Of a stretch of 64,000 bases of DNA, positions 1 to 8,685 are shown piece after piece; within the stretch, counting starts at the first letter, position 1, and every line of letters starts with the position of its first letter. The stretch comes from a bacterium (GTDB taxonomy: Bacteria > Sysuimicrobiota > Sysuimicrobiia > Sysuimicrobiales > Segetimicrobiaceae). The DNA is taken from assembly GCA_035308905.1 (NCBI GenBank), contig DATGFS010000072.1, positions 38,952 through 102,951 of the forward strand. The letters are read 5' to 3'. A program made the position numbers and the translations under genes. The notes under the pieces were generated by a model. It worked only from the letters and a program-made list of their open reading frames with translations, searched no databases and had not been told where the DNA came from.

Positions 1-44
1 CATCCCCTGAAGGGGACGGGCCCGCGGTATGCGCGGGCCCGGCC
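1..44 (-). repeat. dispersed palindromic repeat, family B (in ctaD 3' end)
   Basis: On the minus strand this stretch contains GCCCGCGCAT, then CCGCGGG, then GTCCCC and GGGG in the same order and spacing as the repeat inserted in gltX at 46765-46808. Roughly three quarters of the 44 positions agree. Here it is read in a different frame and encodes part of the low-complexity C-terminus of CtaD. Confidence 0.5.
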
Positions 45-1777
45 GCGACCGCCGCGACGGGTTCCGCCTGCCACTGCGGGCTGTAGTCCTGGGCCGCGCC
101 GGGCACCGAGTAGTCGTACGGCCACCGGTAGACCACCGGCAGCGACGGTCCCCAGTTGCCGTGCGGGGGCGGCGACGGCGCCGCCCACTCCAGGGAGTTG
201 GCGTGCCAGGGGTTCTGCTCCGCGACGGGCCCGTGGAGCATGCTCTTGAAGAAGTTGTAGATGAACACGAACTGCGCCGCGCCGAGCATGAACGCGCTCA
301 ACGAGATGAAGACGTCGATCGGGCCGGCGTGGCTCAGAAACGGGTACGTGCTCGTGTCGTACAGCCGGCGGCTGTTCCCCATGAATCCAAGGAAATGCAT
401 CGGGAAGAACGTCGCGTAAATCCCGAGGAACGTGAACACGAAGTGGATCTTGCCGAGGCGCTCGTCCATCATGCGCCCGAACATCTTCGGGAACCAGTAG
501 TAGGTGCCGGCGAAGATCGAGAAGAGCGCCGCGGCGGCCATCACGAAGTGGAAGTGCGCGATCACGAAGTACGTGTCGTGCAGGTAGATGTCGACCGGCG
601 CGGCCGCGAGGAAGATCCCGCTGAGCCCGCCGGTCACGAACAGCGACACGAACGCGATCGCGAACAGCATCGCGGTCGTGAAATGGATGCGGCCCTGCCA
701 CAGCGTCGTGCACCAGTTGAACGTTTTGATCGCCGACGGCACGGCGATCGCGATCGTCGACCCGAGGAACGCGGCGCCGAGCAGCGGCGACATCCCGCTC
801 ACGAACATGTGGTGGCCCCACACGAGGAAGCTCAGGAACCCGATCGCCGAGATCGACAGCACCATCGCCTTGTAGCCGAAGATCGGTTTGCGCGAGAACG
901 TCGAGATCACATCGGAGACGATCCCCATCGGCGTGAGGATCAGGATGTAGACTTCCGGATGGCCGAAGAACCAGAACATGTGCTGCCAGAGGAGGGCGTC
1001 GCCGTTCTTGTTGCCGAGCACCTGCCCCGCGACCAGCAGATTCGCCGGGACGAAGAAGCTGGTGCCGGCCGTCCGATCCAGGATCAACATCACCACGGCG
1101 GCCGTCAGCACGGGGAAGGAGAGCACGGCGAGGATCGCGGTGATGAAGATGCCCCACAGCGTGAGCGGCAGCCGGCCCATCGACATCCCGCGCGCGCGCA
1201 TGTTGATGATCGTGGTGAGGAAGTTGAGCGAGCCGAAGAGCGACGAGAACAGCACGAACATGATCGAGATCGCCCACAGCGTCTGGCCGAGGCCGGAGCC
1301 CGGGGAGAACTTTGCCACTGCCGACAAGGGCGCGTACGACGTCCAGCCGTTGCCGGCCGGCCCGCCGGGCACGAAGAACGACGCCAGCACGACCAGGACC
1401 CCCGGGACCAGCGTCCAGTACGACAGCATGTTCAGGAACGGGAACGCCATGTCCCGCGCCCCGATCATCAGCGGGATCAGGAAGTTCCCGAACGCGCCGG
1501 TGAGGATCGAGGTGAGGAAGAAGAAGATCATCACCGTGCCGTGCATGGTGGCCGCGGCCAGGTACTGGCCGGGGTCCAGGGTGCCGTTCTGGGGCCAGCC
1601 CAGGTGGGCGCGCATCAGCATCGCCAGAGCGCCGCCGACCATCGCCATCAACAGCGTTGTCAGGTAGTACTGCTTGCCGATCATCTTGTGGTCGAGACTG
1701 AAGATGTAGTGGCGGACGAAGCTCTCGGTGTGGGCCTCGTGACCGGCCGCTCCTTCGTGTACGGCGAGGGCATCCAT
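1..1777 (-). CDS. ctaD: cytochrome c oxidase subunit I (3' end beyond window)
   Basis: Catalytic heme-copper subunit of an aa3-type terminal oxidase: reduces O2 and pumps protons in the cytoplasmic membrane. Read on the minus strand it opens MDALAVHEGAAGHEAHTESF and shows the subunit I hallmarks in order: HGTVMIFFF with the low-spin heme His, WQHMFWFFGHPEVYILILTP with the CuB His and cross-linked Tyr, GHHMFVSGM, and HDTYFVIAHFHFVM with the last CuB and heme ligands. The start at 1777 has AAGGAG about 9 bases upstream. No stop occurs before base 1, so at least 592 codons are present and the C-terminus is cut by the window edge. It lies 79 bases downstream of ctaC on the same strand. Subunit III is not visible and may lie further left. 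Confidence 0.96.
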   Translation of the reverse strand, partial: MDALAVHEGAAGHEAHTESFVRHYIFSLDHKMIGKQYYLTTLLMAMVGGALAMLMRAHLGWPQNGTLDPGQYLAAATMHGTVMIFFFLTSILTGAFGNFLIPLMIGARDMAFPFLNMLSYWTLVPGVLVVLASFFVPGGPAGNGWTSYAPLSAVAKFSPGSGLGQTLWAISIMFVLFSSLFGSLNFLTTIINMRARGMSMGRLPLTLWGIFITAILAVLSFPVLTAAVVMLILDRTAGTSFFVPANLLVAGQVLGNKNGDALLWQHMFWFFGHPEVYILILTPMGIVSDVISTFSRKPIFGYKAMVLSISAIGFLSFLVWGHHMFVSGMSPLLGAAFLGSTIAIAVPSAIKTFNWCTTLWQGRIHFTTAMLFAIAFVSLFVTGGLSGIFLAAAPVDIYLHDTYFVIAHFHFVMAAAALFSIFAGTYYWFPKMFGRMMDERLGKIHFVFTFLGIYATFFPMHFLGFMGNSRRLYDTSTYPFLSHAGPIDVFISLSAFMLGAAQFVFIYNFFKSMLHGPVAEQNPWHANSLEWAAPSPPPHGNWGPSLPVVYRWPYDYSVPGAAQDYSPQWQAEPVAAVAAGPAHTAGPSPSGD

Positions 1778-1816
1778 CAGGCGCGACTCCTTATCCCTGT
1801 CTGACGCAGGACCTCC

Positions 1817-1840
1817 GGCCGCGCGCGTCGCCGCGCGGCC
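1817..1840 (-). other. hairpin between ctaC and ctaD
   Basis: GGCCGCGCG and CGCGCGGCC form a 9-bp stem around a 6-base loop in the gap between the two oxidase genes. There is no T-run, so it is more likely an RNA processing or stability element than a full terminator. Confidence 0.35.
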
Positions 1841-1856
1841 TCCTGCCTACCTCGGG

Positions 1857-2690
1857 CTAGTGCTGCCCTTGCTTCGCCAGCCAGGCGTCGAACGCGGCCT
1901 GGTCGGTTTCAACGACGATGTTACCACGCATCGTATAATGGCCGACCCCGCAGAGCTGCGCGCACGCGATCTGATACGCGCCGGCGCGGTCGGGCGTGAA
2001 CCAGACGGACACGGTGCGTCCGGGGACGGCGTCCTGCTTCACGCGGAAGTTCGGCAGGAAGAAGCTGTGAATGACATCGAGCGAGCGGATCTCGACGCGG
2101 ACGGGGCGGTTGTTTACGGCGTGGAATTCGTTCGTGACGACCACGTTGGTCTTGCTGTCGGGGTCGCCGGGATCGAGGCCGAGCGGATTGCCGGCGCTGA
2201 TGAACTTCGGATCGGTGCGGGCGAGCTTGCCGTCCGGGCCGGGGTAGCGCACGTACCATAGAAACTGCCGGGCCGTGACCTCCACCAGCTGCGCATTCGC
2301 CGGCGGCGGGCTGTAGACGTGCGCCCAGACGATCTCCGCGAGAATGGCGAGGATCACGAGGCCCGCCGCGGGGACGAGGGTCCACGTCAGCTCCGCGCCG
2401 AGGTGCTCGTGCCAGTGGGCCGCCGGCCGCCGGCCGTGCGCGGCGTAGCGGATCAGCGCGATCGCGATGAACAGGTGAACGGCGATGAAGGCGATCGCCG
2501 TCGCGGCGAGGATCGCGTTGAACATCTCGTCGGCCGCCGCACCCTGTTTGGACGCGAGCGGCTGCAGCCACCAGATGTGCGCCGCGACGACGAACGACAC
2601 GATGCCCGCGGCGAGGATGAACAGAATCAGCACGCCCATCCAGCGCCCCGCGGTCCGTTCGTCGCGCGGCATAGTCGACCCAGAGTCCAT
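1857..2690 (-). CDS. ctaC: cytochrome c oxidase subunit II
   Basis: Takes electrons from a c-type cytochrome or cupredoxin at the CuA centre and passes them to subunit I. Two N-terminal membrane helices (about residues 18-38 and 60-82) precede an extracytoplasmic cupredoxin domain. The CuA ligands are visible: His in DVIHSFFLPN (about residue 208) and CAQLCGVGHYTM, giving Cys243, Cys247, His251 and Met254. The usual Glu between the cysteines is Gln here; it binds copper through its backbone, so the site should work. There is no fused cytochrome c domain. An in-frame ATG at 2717 exists, but the ATG at 2690 has GGAGGGG 8-9 bases upstream and is preferred. It is followed by ctaD. Confidence 0.95.
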   Translation of the reverse strand: MDSGSTMPRDERTAGRWMGVLILFILAAGIVSFVVAAHIWWLQPLASKQGAAADEMFNAILAATAIAFIAVHLFIAIALIRYAAHGRRPAAHWHEHLGAELTWTLVPAAGLVILAILAEIVWAHVYSPPPANAQLVEVTARQFLWYVRYPGPDGKLARTDPKFISAGNPLGLDPGDPDSKTNVVVTNEFHAVNNRPVRVEIRSLDVIHSFFLPNFRVKQDAVPGRTVSVWFTPDRAGAYQIACAQLCGVGHYTMRGNIVVETDQAAFDAWLAKQGQH

Positions 2691-2787
2691 TGGCACTGCC
2701 CCTCCGGGGGAACTCATCGGTCCGGCTTCCGAGGTTGGAGAATCTTCGTCCCGGGCCCCGGGCTTCCCTCCGGATGCCGCCGCCGGC

Positions 2788-3309
2788 CTATTTCGCGACG
2801 GACAGGCTGGGTTTGGCGCCCGGCGTCACGTTGAACGTTCCGTACATGCCGAGCAGCGCGTGGCCGGGGTATCCGCAGATGAAGAGGTAGTGGCCCGCCT
2901 TTGACGCGGTGAACCGCACGTCGACGGTTTTGCCGGGCGGCGTGCCCGGAATCCCGGCGTTCGGCGTTTCGGCGCCCGGGAAGGCGGGCTGCGGATCGGC
3001 CTGGGCGGGAAGAACGGGCGACTGCGCGGAGCCCCTGAGCGGGATCACCTGAAGGCTGTGGGGCAGCGCGGCCGTCTTGTCGTTGACGAACTTCACGTGC
3101 ACGGGCGTACCGGGCGCCACGGTGATGACGAGGCGCCCCTTGGCGACGCCGTTGAAGTTCTGCCCGGCGTTCGCCGCGGTCTGGTTGGCGATGACGGTAA
3201 ACGCGGCCTCTGCCGCGGCGTGCGCGCGGGGAACCGACGACAGCGCGGCGGCGGCCGCCGCCGACGCGGCGAGACAGAGCACCCGGACCAGCGTGCGCGA
3301 AACGAACAT
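2788..3309 (-). CDS. sulfocyanin-like secreted blue copper protein
   Basis: Small type 1 copper protein, probably the periplasmic or outer-face electron donor to the adjacent oxidase. It has a signal peptide (hydrophobic Ala-rich stretch ending near ARAHA). The cupredoxin fold carries the motif pattern of the sulfocyanin family: NFNG near the start, NDKTAALPHSLQVIP with the first His, and FICGYPGHALLGM with Cys, His and the axial Met. The ATG at 3309 has AGGAGG five bases upstream; an in-frame GTG at 3315 overlaps that site and is less likely. It lies about 100 bases upstream of ctaC in the same direction, so the three genes may be co-expressed. The electron-donor role is inferred from fold and context. 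Confidence 0.85.
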   Translation of the reverse strand: MFVSRTLVRVLCLAASAAAAAALSSVPRAHAAAEAAFTVIANQTAANAGQNFNGVAKGRLVITVAPGTPVHVKFVNDKTAALPHSLQVIPLRGSAQSPVLPAQADPQPAFPGAETPNAGIPGTPPGKTVDVRFTASKAGHYLFICGYPGHALLGMYGTFNVTPGAKPSLSVAK

Positions 3310-3366
3310 TGCCACCTCCTGTGACCCGAGAGCGGGGAGTGGTCCTGCGAATTACCGACCTTCATT

Positions 3367-3396
3367 ATATTAACCGGATCGTCTCGCCACCGTCAA
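3367..3396 (-). promoter_or_regulatory. candidate sigma-70 promoter for the cupredoxin-oxidase genes
   Basis: On the minus strand TTGACG (3396-3391) is followed after 18 bases by TAATAT (3372-3367), with an overlapping TATAAT at 3369-3364. The leader to the cupredoxin ATG would be about 50 bases and includes its ribosome binding site. Confidence 0.45.
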
Positions 3397-3586
3397 ACGT
3401 ACGTTCGCGGGCCTCCCGGCCGCGCACGGGAAGCCGCGGCCCGCAAATTATTATCAGAACGCGAAGATGGTGTTGTTACGTACAGAGGAGAAGGCATGGC
3501 AATAGGGAATCCATGCCGGGCTCGGCCGAGGGCCGCCGCCGTCCGCGGCGGCACCAGATGGCCGGCCAGGGGAGGGGAGGGACTTT

Positions 3587-4843
3587 ATGGTAGGAACTTG
3601 GCGTCACCGTGTGCTTGGGCTCGTCGTTGCGGCCATGCTGGTGGTCTCGATGGTCGCTCTGGGCAGCCTCCCACGCACGCACGCCGCCGCATCCAAGACG
3701 CTCTTCGTCGGCATTACGCTGCCGTTGACCGGCGCGGATGCCGAGGACGCGGAGCTGATCAAGGACGGCGCGATGCTTGCGATCGACCAGGCCAACGCGA
3801 AAGGCGGGGTGGCGGGCTACAAGATCGAAGCGATCATCCTCGACTCAGGGACGGCGACTGCCGGACAGTACGATCCGGCGCAGGCCGCCACCAACACGCG
3901 CAAGCTCGTCGCGAACATGGGGGTGGTCGCGAACATCGGCCCGCAGATGAGCGGCGAGGGCAAGGCGATGTCGGCGATCTTGAGCGAAGCCGACATGGCG
4001 ACGATCACTCCCAGCTCGACGAACCCGGACATCACGAACCCAGCGATGGCGTCTCAGTATCGGCCCAAGGGCAAGGCGGTCTACTTCCGCACCGTCACCA
4101 CGGACGCGTTCCAGGGGCCGAACATGGCCAACTACTACGCCGAGACGCTGCACGTGAAGACGGTGTACGTGCTGGACGACTCCGGCGCGTACGGCGTCGG
4201 CATCGCGGACTCGTTCTCGAAGCGGGCCGCGGAGAAGGGCATCAAGATACTCGGCCGCGACCAGCTCAACCCGAAGGAAGCCGACTACACGACGATTCTG
4301 ACCAAGATCAAGGGGCTCAACCCCGACGCGCTCTACTACGGCGGCGTCGGACAGGCCGGCGTCAAGCTGACGAAGCAGGCCTACGACGTAATCCCCAAGA
4401 TGCCCAAGGGCGGCGGAGACGGCATGTACGGCGGCACCATTCTGACCGGCGGCGGGTTCCCCGCGGTGGAGGGCTGGTACGCGACGATCGCCGGCCCGCA
4501 CCTCCTCGAGAACCCCGAAGCGCAGCCGTGGCTCAAGGCGTTCCAGGCCAAGTACAACAAGGTGCCGCAGGACTACTCGATCACGGCGTACGATGCGGCG
4601 CTCGTTATTCTGGATGCGATCAAGCGGGTGGCCGCGACGGGCAAGACGCCGGACCGGCACAACGTGCGCGACGCGATCCAGACCAGCAACCTGAAGACCC
4701 TGCAGGGCACGATTTCGTTCGACAAGAACGGCGACATCAACAGCCGGGTCGTCAGCGTGTTCAAGATCGTGCACGATGCGAAGTACAAGGATGACGACAT
4801 CATCCACCAGTACAAGTACGTCGGCGTAGCACCTCAGAACTAG
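3587..4843 (+). CDS. livK: branched-chain amino-acid ABC transporter substrate-binding protein
   Basis: Extracytoplasmic ligand-binding component of a Liv/HAAT uptake system. A signal peptide (LGLVVAAMLVVSMVALGS, cleavage near THAAA) precedes a type I periplasmic-binding fold of the LivK/AmiC type: FVGITLPLTGADAEDAELIKDG at the first lobe, VVANIGPQMSGEGKAMSAI, and later DYSITAYDAALVILDAI. At 418 residues it is a normal length. The start has GGGGAGGGGAGGG a few bases upstream. The permease and ATPase genes follow in the same direction. The ligand could be leucine-type amino acids or another small amide or acid; this family is often misannotated by substrate. Confidence 0.93.
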   Translation: MVGTWRHRVLGLVVAAMLVVSMVALGSLPRTHAAASKTLFVGITLPLTGADAEDAELIKDGAMLAIDQANAKGGVAGYKIEAIILDSGTATAGQYDPAQAATNTRKLVANMGVVANIGPQMSGEGKAMSAILSEADMATITPSSTNPDITNPAMASQYRPKGKAVYFRTVTTDAFQGPNMANYYAETLHVKTVYVLDDSGAYGVGIADSFSKRAAEKGIKILGRDQLNPKEADYTTILTKIKGLNPDALYYGGVGQAGVKLTKQAYDVIPKMPKGGGDGMYGGTILTGGGFPAVEGWYATIAGPHLLENPEAQPWLKAFQAKYNKVPQDYSITAYDAALVILDAIKRVAATGKTPDRHNVRDAIQTSNLKTLQGTISFDKNGDINSRVVSVFKIVHDAKYKDDDIIHQYKYVGVAPQN

Positions 4844-4868
4844 GATGCGAAGCAGGTAACGACGTGAC

Positions 4869-4898
4869 GGGAGCGGGCCGCCTGCGCGGCCCGCTCCC
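4869..4898 (+). terminator. strong GC hairpin between livK and livH
   Basis: GGGAGCGGGCCGC and GCGGCCCGCTCCC form a perfect 13-bp stem with a CTGC loop, 25 bases after the livK stop. No T-run follows. Such a structure commonly lets the binding-protein message accumulate above the permease message, either by partial termination or by protecting the 3' end. Confidence 0.6.
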
Positions 4899-4946
4899 CG
4901 CGTTGCAGGCTATGCGCGGATCCCAACACCCTCCGGGCGGCGGTCC

Positions 4947-5876
4947 ATGACCCACCACGACGTACTCGTGCAGCAGGTCATCAACGGCCTGAGCCTGGGG
5001 GCGATGTACTCGCTGCTCGCCCTCGGCTTCACCATGGTCTACGGCATCATCGAGCTGATCAACTTCGCCCACTTCAACATCTTTATGGTCGGGTCGTTCA
5101 TCGCGGCGATCGCGCTGCACACCTTGGGCGTCTCGGGACAGGGGCGGGCCCTCTACGGACTGCCGCTCATCGCGGCGCTCGTGTTCGCGTTCGCGGCGGC
5201 GATGCTGTTCTGCGGCGCGCTCGGCGTGGTGATCGAGCGCGTGGGGCTCCGGCCGATGCGGCATGTCAAGGGCACCGCGGCGATGATCACGACGATCGGC
5301 ATCTCGTACATTCTGTTCAACGTCGTGCTGCTGCGGACCGGCGCGTCGACCATGAACTATCCGAACCCCGTGCCGGTGTTCGGATGGCCGATCGGCGGGG
5401 CGACGCTCCGGCTTCGCGAAGTGCTGCTGTGGAGCGTGGCGTTGATCCTCATGACCGTGCTGCAGATTTTCGTGCGCCGCACCAAGATCGGCAAGGCGAT
5501 GCGCGCCACGGCGCAGGATTCGGAGGCGGCGCGGATGATGGGCATCGATGTCGACCGGGTGGTGATGCTGACGTTCTTCATCGGGTCGGCGCTCGCGGGC
5601 GCGGCCGGGCTGATCTTCGGCCTGTACTACAATTTCACGAGCTTTCTCATCGGCTACACGGCGGGCCTGCGGGCGTTCACCGCGGCGGTCCTCGGCGGCA
5701 TCGGGAACATCGTGGGGGCGATGATCGGCGGGCTGGTCATCGGCCTGATCGAGTCGGTCGGCGGCCAGATTCTCCAGGTGCGGTGGACGGACGTCATCAT
5801 CTTCTCGATCCTGATTCTCGTGCTGGTGTTCCGCCCGACCGGTCTGCTCGGGATCTCCACCCCGACCAAGTCGTGA
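4947..5876 (+). CDS. livH: branched-chain amino-acid ABC transporter permease LivH
   Basis: Integral membrane permease of the Liv system. It has the typical LivH N-terminus QQVINGLSLGAMYSLLALGF and the conserved YGIIELINFAHFNIFMVGSF segment, about eight hydrophobic helices, and the cytoplasmic loop RRTKIGKAMRATAQDSEAA that contacts the ATPases. At 309 residues it has the family length. It starts about 100 bases after livK, beyond the hairpin, and is followed 9 bases later by the fused LivM-LivG gene, so the permease and ATPase genes form one transcript. Confidence 0.94.
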   Translation: MTHHDVLVQQVINGLSLGAMYSLLALGFTMVYGIIELINFAHFNIFMVGSFIAAIALHTLGVSGQGRALYGLPLIAALVFAFAAAMLFCGALGVVIERVGLRPMRHVKGTAAMITTIGISYILFNVVLLRTGASTMNYPNPVPVFGWPIGGATLRLREVLLWSVALILMTVLQIFVRRTKIGKAMRATAQDSEAARMMGIDVDRVVMLTFFIGSALAGAAGLIFGLYYNFTSFLIGYTAGLRAFTAAVLGGIGNIVGAMIGGLVIGLIESVGGQILQVRWTDVIIFSILILVLVFRPTGLLGISTPTKS

Positions 5877-5885
5877 GGACGTCCC

Positions 5886-7982
5886 GTGGCTGACGTCTCG
5901 CCGGCTGAAGTCTCGTCCCTCCACACGATCGACGGGGAGCCGCAGGTCGCGCCGCCCCCGACGCAGACGCCGGCGTGGCGGGCGATCGCCGCCCCGGTCC
6001 TCCGGCCGTTCGAACGGATCCCCGCGGCCGCCCGGGCGCGCCTCGCCGGGGTGCTTTTGCTGGCCGCGGCGCTGGCGTTCCCGGTGCTGCACTCCAACGG
6101 CGGCGATGTGGACGCCGCGACGAACGCGCTGTGTTTTGCCGCGCTCGCGCTCGGCCTCAACATCGTGGTCGGCTTCGCCGGCCTGCTGGATCTCGGCTAC
6201 GCCGCGTTCTTTGCGATCGGCGCGTACACGTACGGCATCCTGGCGTCCGGCCAGCTGCACCCGCTGTGGACCCCGGCCTGGCAGCCGCTCGCGTGGCTCG
6301 GCCTCGTCGGCCGGTTCCACCTCGAAGGTGTGCCGGACGTCGTGCAGTTCCAGTTCTCCTTCTGGTATATGTTGCCCGGGGCGGCGATCGTCGCCGCGTT
6401 CTTCGGCCTGCTGTTCGGCGCCCCGACGCTGCGGTTGAAGGGCGACTACCTCGCGATCGTGACGCTGGGGTTCGGGGAGATCGTGCCGATCGTCGTCCGC
6501 AACGAGCAGAAGCTGACGAACGGCGCGATGGGGCTGAACGGGGTGCTTGCGCCGACGGCGTTCGGCCACAACTTCGGCGTCAACGCAACCCCGTACTACT
6601 ACGTCGCGGTTGCGATGATCGTGCTCCTCATGTTTGTGAGTTACCGCCTCAAGGCGTCCCGTGTCGGCCGCGCCTGGATGGCGATTCGCGAGGACGAGAT
6701 CGCCGCCGGGGCGATGGGCGTCAACCGCACGCGTCTCAAGCTGCTGGCCTTCGCGACCGGCGCGGGGTTCGGCGGCATGACCGGCACGCTGTACATCGCC
6801 AAGCTGCAGACCGCGACGCCGGACATGTTCCAGTTCCCGGTGTCCGTGATGATCCTCGTCATGATCGTGCTCGGCGGGATGGGCAGCGTCCCGGGCGTGG
6901 TCCTGGGCGCCCTGCTGCTGCAGTTGCTGCAGTCGTGGTTCCTCCAGGACCTGACGCAGTGGCTGCACGCCCTGGGTCGCCTGACCGGGATCGTCTCGCT
7001 CCAGCACGTCGAGCTGGCGCAGACGATCGAACTGCTCTTCGGCATCATCCTCGTGACAATGATGCTGTACCGCCGCCAGGGGCTGATTCCGGCGTCCAGA
7101 ACGACCGCGCCGCTCTCGATGGAGGAGCAGGCGGCGGCGCCGACGCGCGGCGGCATCGGGATCTCGCTCAGCCGGCTGGCGCGGACGAAGGTGCCGGAGA
7201 ACACGCCGCTCCTGGAGACGCGCGGGCTGACGAAGCGTTTCGGCGGGATCACCGCGGTGCGCGGCGTCGATCTCGTGGTCCCGCCGCACTCTATCGTCGG
7301 CCTGATCGGGCCGAACGGCTCCGGCAAGACGACTTTCTTCAACCTTGTGACCGGGCTCGACACTCCGGATTCCGGCCGTATTCTGTTCGCCGGGCGCGAC
7401 GCCACGGGGCTCCCGGCGCACGCGGTCGTCGAGCGCGGCATCGCGCGTACGTTCCAGTCGCTGCGCCTGTTTCCGGACATGACAGTCCTCGAGAACGTCC
7501 TCGTCGGCATGCACGCCTGGACGCATGCCAACGCGCTGGGCGCCGTGCTGCACACGGCCGCCGTCCGCACGGAGGAGCGCGAGTCGGTCGAATGGGCGAT
7601 GGAGGTCTTGAAAATCTTCGGCAACCGGCTCGCGCCGCGGGTGAACCATCTCGCGAGCAGCCTCTCCTACGCCAACCGGCGGCGGCTGGAGATCGCCCGC
7701 GCGATCGCGGCGCGTCCGGCGCTGCTGCTGCTCGACGAGCCGACCGCGGGCATGAACCCCGCGGAGACGCTCGAGTTGGCCGACCAGATTCGCAGCCTGA
7801 AGGACATGGGTCTTACCGTGCTGTTGATCGAGCACAAGTTGAACGTCGTCAACACGATTTCGGACAAGGTCGCCGTGCTGGACTACGGCGAGAAGATCGC
7901 CGAAGGCACCGCGGAGGAGGTCCATCGGAACCCCGATGTCATCCGAGCCTATCTCGGCCGGACGTCCGCTGCTCGAGTTTAA
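5886..7982 (+). CDS. fused LivM permease and LivG ATPase
   Basis: A single 698-residue chain joins the second membrane permease to an ATPase of the Liv transporter. Residues about 50-400 are LivM-like, with the conserved ALGLNIVVGFAGLLDLGYAAF segment and the EAA-like loop SRVGRAWMAIREDEIAA. A linker of about 40 residues follows. From about residue 440 there is a LivG-type ABC domain: Walker A GPNGSGKTT near 475-483, the RTFQSLRLFPDMTVLENV Q-loop region, a signature region reading SLSYANRRRLEIARA, and Walker B LLLLDEPTAGMN. The signature is degenerate relative to LSGGQ, as is usual in LivG. The start is GTG, 9 bases after livH. The stop overlaps the livF start by 47 bases. Confidence 0.93.
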   Translation: MADVSPAEVSSLHTIDGEPQVAPPPTQTPAWRAIAAPVLRPFERIPAAARARLAGVLLLAAALAFPVLHSNGGDVDAATNALCFAALALGLNIVVGFAGLLDLGYAAFFAIGAYTYGILASGQLHPLWTPAWQPLAWLGLVGRFHLEGVPDVVQFQFSFWYMLPGAAIVAAFFGLLFGAPTLRLKGDYLAIVTLGFGEIVPIVVRNEQKLTNGAMGLNGVLAPTAFGHNFGVNATPYYYVAVAMIVLLMFVSYRLKASRVGRAWMAIREDEIAAGAMGVNRTRLKLLAFATGAGFGGMTGTLYIAKLQTATPDMFQFPVSVMILVMIVLGGMGSVPGVVLGALLLQLLQSWFLQDLTQWLHALGRLTGIVSLQHVELAQTIELLFGIILVTMMLYRRQGLIPASRTTAPLSMEEQAAAPTRGGIGISLSRLARTKVPENTPLLETRGLTKRFGGITAVRGVDLVVPPHSIVGLIGPNGSGKTTFFNLVTGLDTPDSGRILFAGRDATGLPAHAVVERGIARTFQSLRLFPDMTVLENVLVGMHAWTHANALGAVLHTAAVRTEERESVEWAMEVLKIFGNRLAPRVNHLASSLSYANRRRLEIARAIAARPALLLLDEPTAGMNPAETLELADQIRSLKDMGLTVLLIEHKLNVVNTISDKVAVLDYGEKIAEGTAEEVHRNPDVIRAYLGRTSAARV

Positions 7983-8685
7983 GGACGTCGACACCTACTA
8001 CGGGGAGCTCCATGCCCTGAAGCGGGTCAATTACGAGATCGGCGTCGGCGAGATCGTCTGCCTGCTCGGCGGCAACGCGTCCGGCAAGTCGACGACAATG
8101 AAGACCGTGCTGGGGCTCGTGCGGCCGACGCGCGGCACCGTCATCTACCGCGGCGAGCAGATCTCCCGGCTCTCAACCGCGGAGCGCGTCCGCCGCGGCA
8201 TCGCCCCGGTGCCGGAGGCCCGCCGCCTGTTTCCGCGGATGACGGTCTTCGAGAACCTCGAGATGGGCGCGTTCACCCGCACCGACCCGGCCGGCATCGC
8301 GGAAGACCTCGACCGCGTCTACGCGCTCTTCCCGCGCGTGAAGGAACGCCGCACCCAGCTGGCCGGCACGCTCTCCGGCGGCGAGCAGCAGATGGTGGCG
8401 ATCGGCCGCGCGCTCATGGCCCGGCCGCAGCTGCTCTGCATGGACGAGCCGTCGATGGGGCTCTCGCCGGCCTTCGTCGAGCAGGTCTTCGATATCATCC
8501 AGATGATCAACAAACAGGGGACGTCGATCTTCGTCGTCGAGCAGAACGCGAACATGGCGCTCAGCATCGCGCACCGCGGCTACGTGCTGCAGACCGGCCA
8601 GGTCGTGCTGTCGGGCACCGCGAAGAGCCTGCGCGAGAACGAGATGATCCGGCAGGCCTACCTCGGAGAGATCAAGACCGCCTAG
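7936..8685 (+). CDS. livF: branched-chain amino-acid ABC transporter ATPase LivF
   Basis: Second ATPase of the Liv transporter; it pairs with the LivG half of the preceding fusion protein. Motifs are Walker A GGNASGKSTT, the R-rich segment VRRGIAPVPEARRLFPRMTV typical of LivF, signature LSGGEQQMVAIGRALMARP, Walker B LLCMDEPSMGLSP and the switch His in VEQNAN context. The length of 249 residues is typical. The ATG at 7936 lies inside the 3' end of the fusion gene (47-base overlap), which implies translational coupling. The stop overlaps the convergent dehydrogenase gene by 4 bases, leaving no room for a dedicated terminator between them. Confidence 0.95.
   Translation: MSSEPISAGRPLLEFKDVDTYYGELHALKRVNYEIGVGEIVCLLGGNASGKSTTMKTVLGLVRPTRGTVIYRGEQISRLSTAERVRRGIAPVPEARRLFPRMTVFENLEMGAFTRTDPAGIAEDLDRVYALFPRVKERRTQLAGTLSGGEQQMVAIGRALMARPQLLCMDEPSMGLSPAFVEQVFDIIQMINKQGTSIFVVEQNANMALSIAHRGYVLQTGQVVLSGTAKSLRENEMIRQAYLGEIKTA

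Noticed and set aside
29..1804. A plus-strand frame across ctaD
   Set aside because: The minus strand encodes an unmistakable heme-copper oxidase subunit I; the plus frame has no recognisable content.
4800..7994. A 1064-codon open frame antisense to the liv genes
   Set aside because: It mirrors the high third-position GC of the plus-strand genes, is Arg/His/Asp-rich with no recognisable domain, and overlaps three clear transporter genes.
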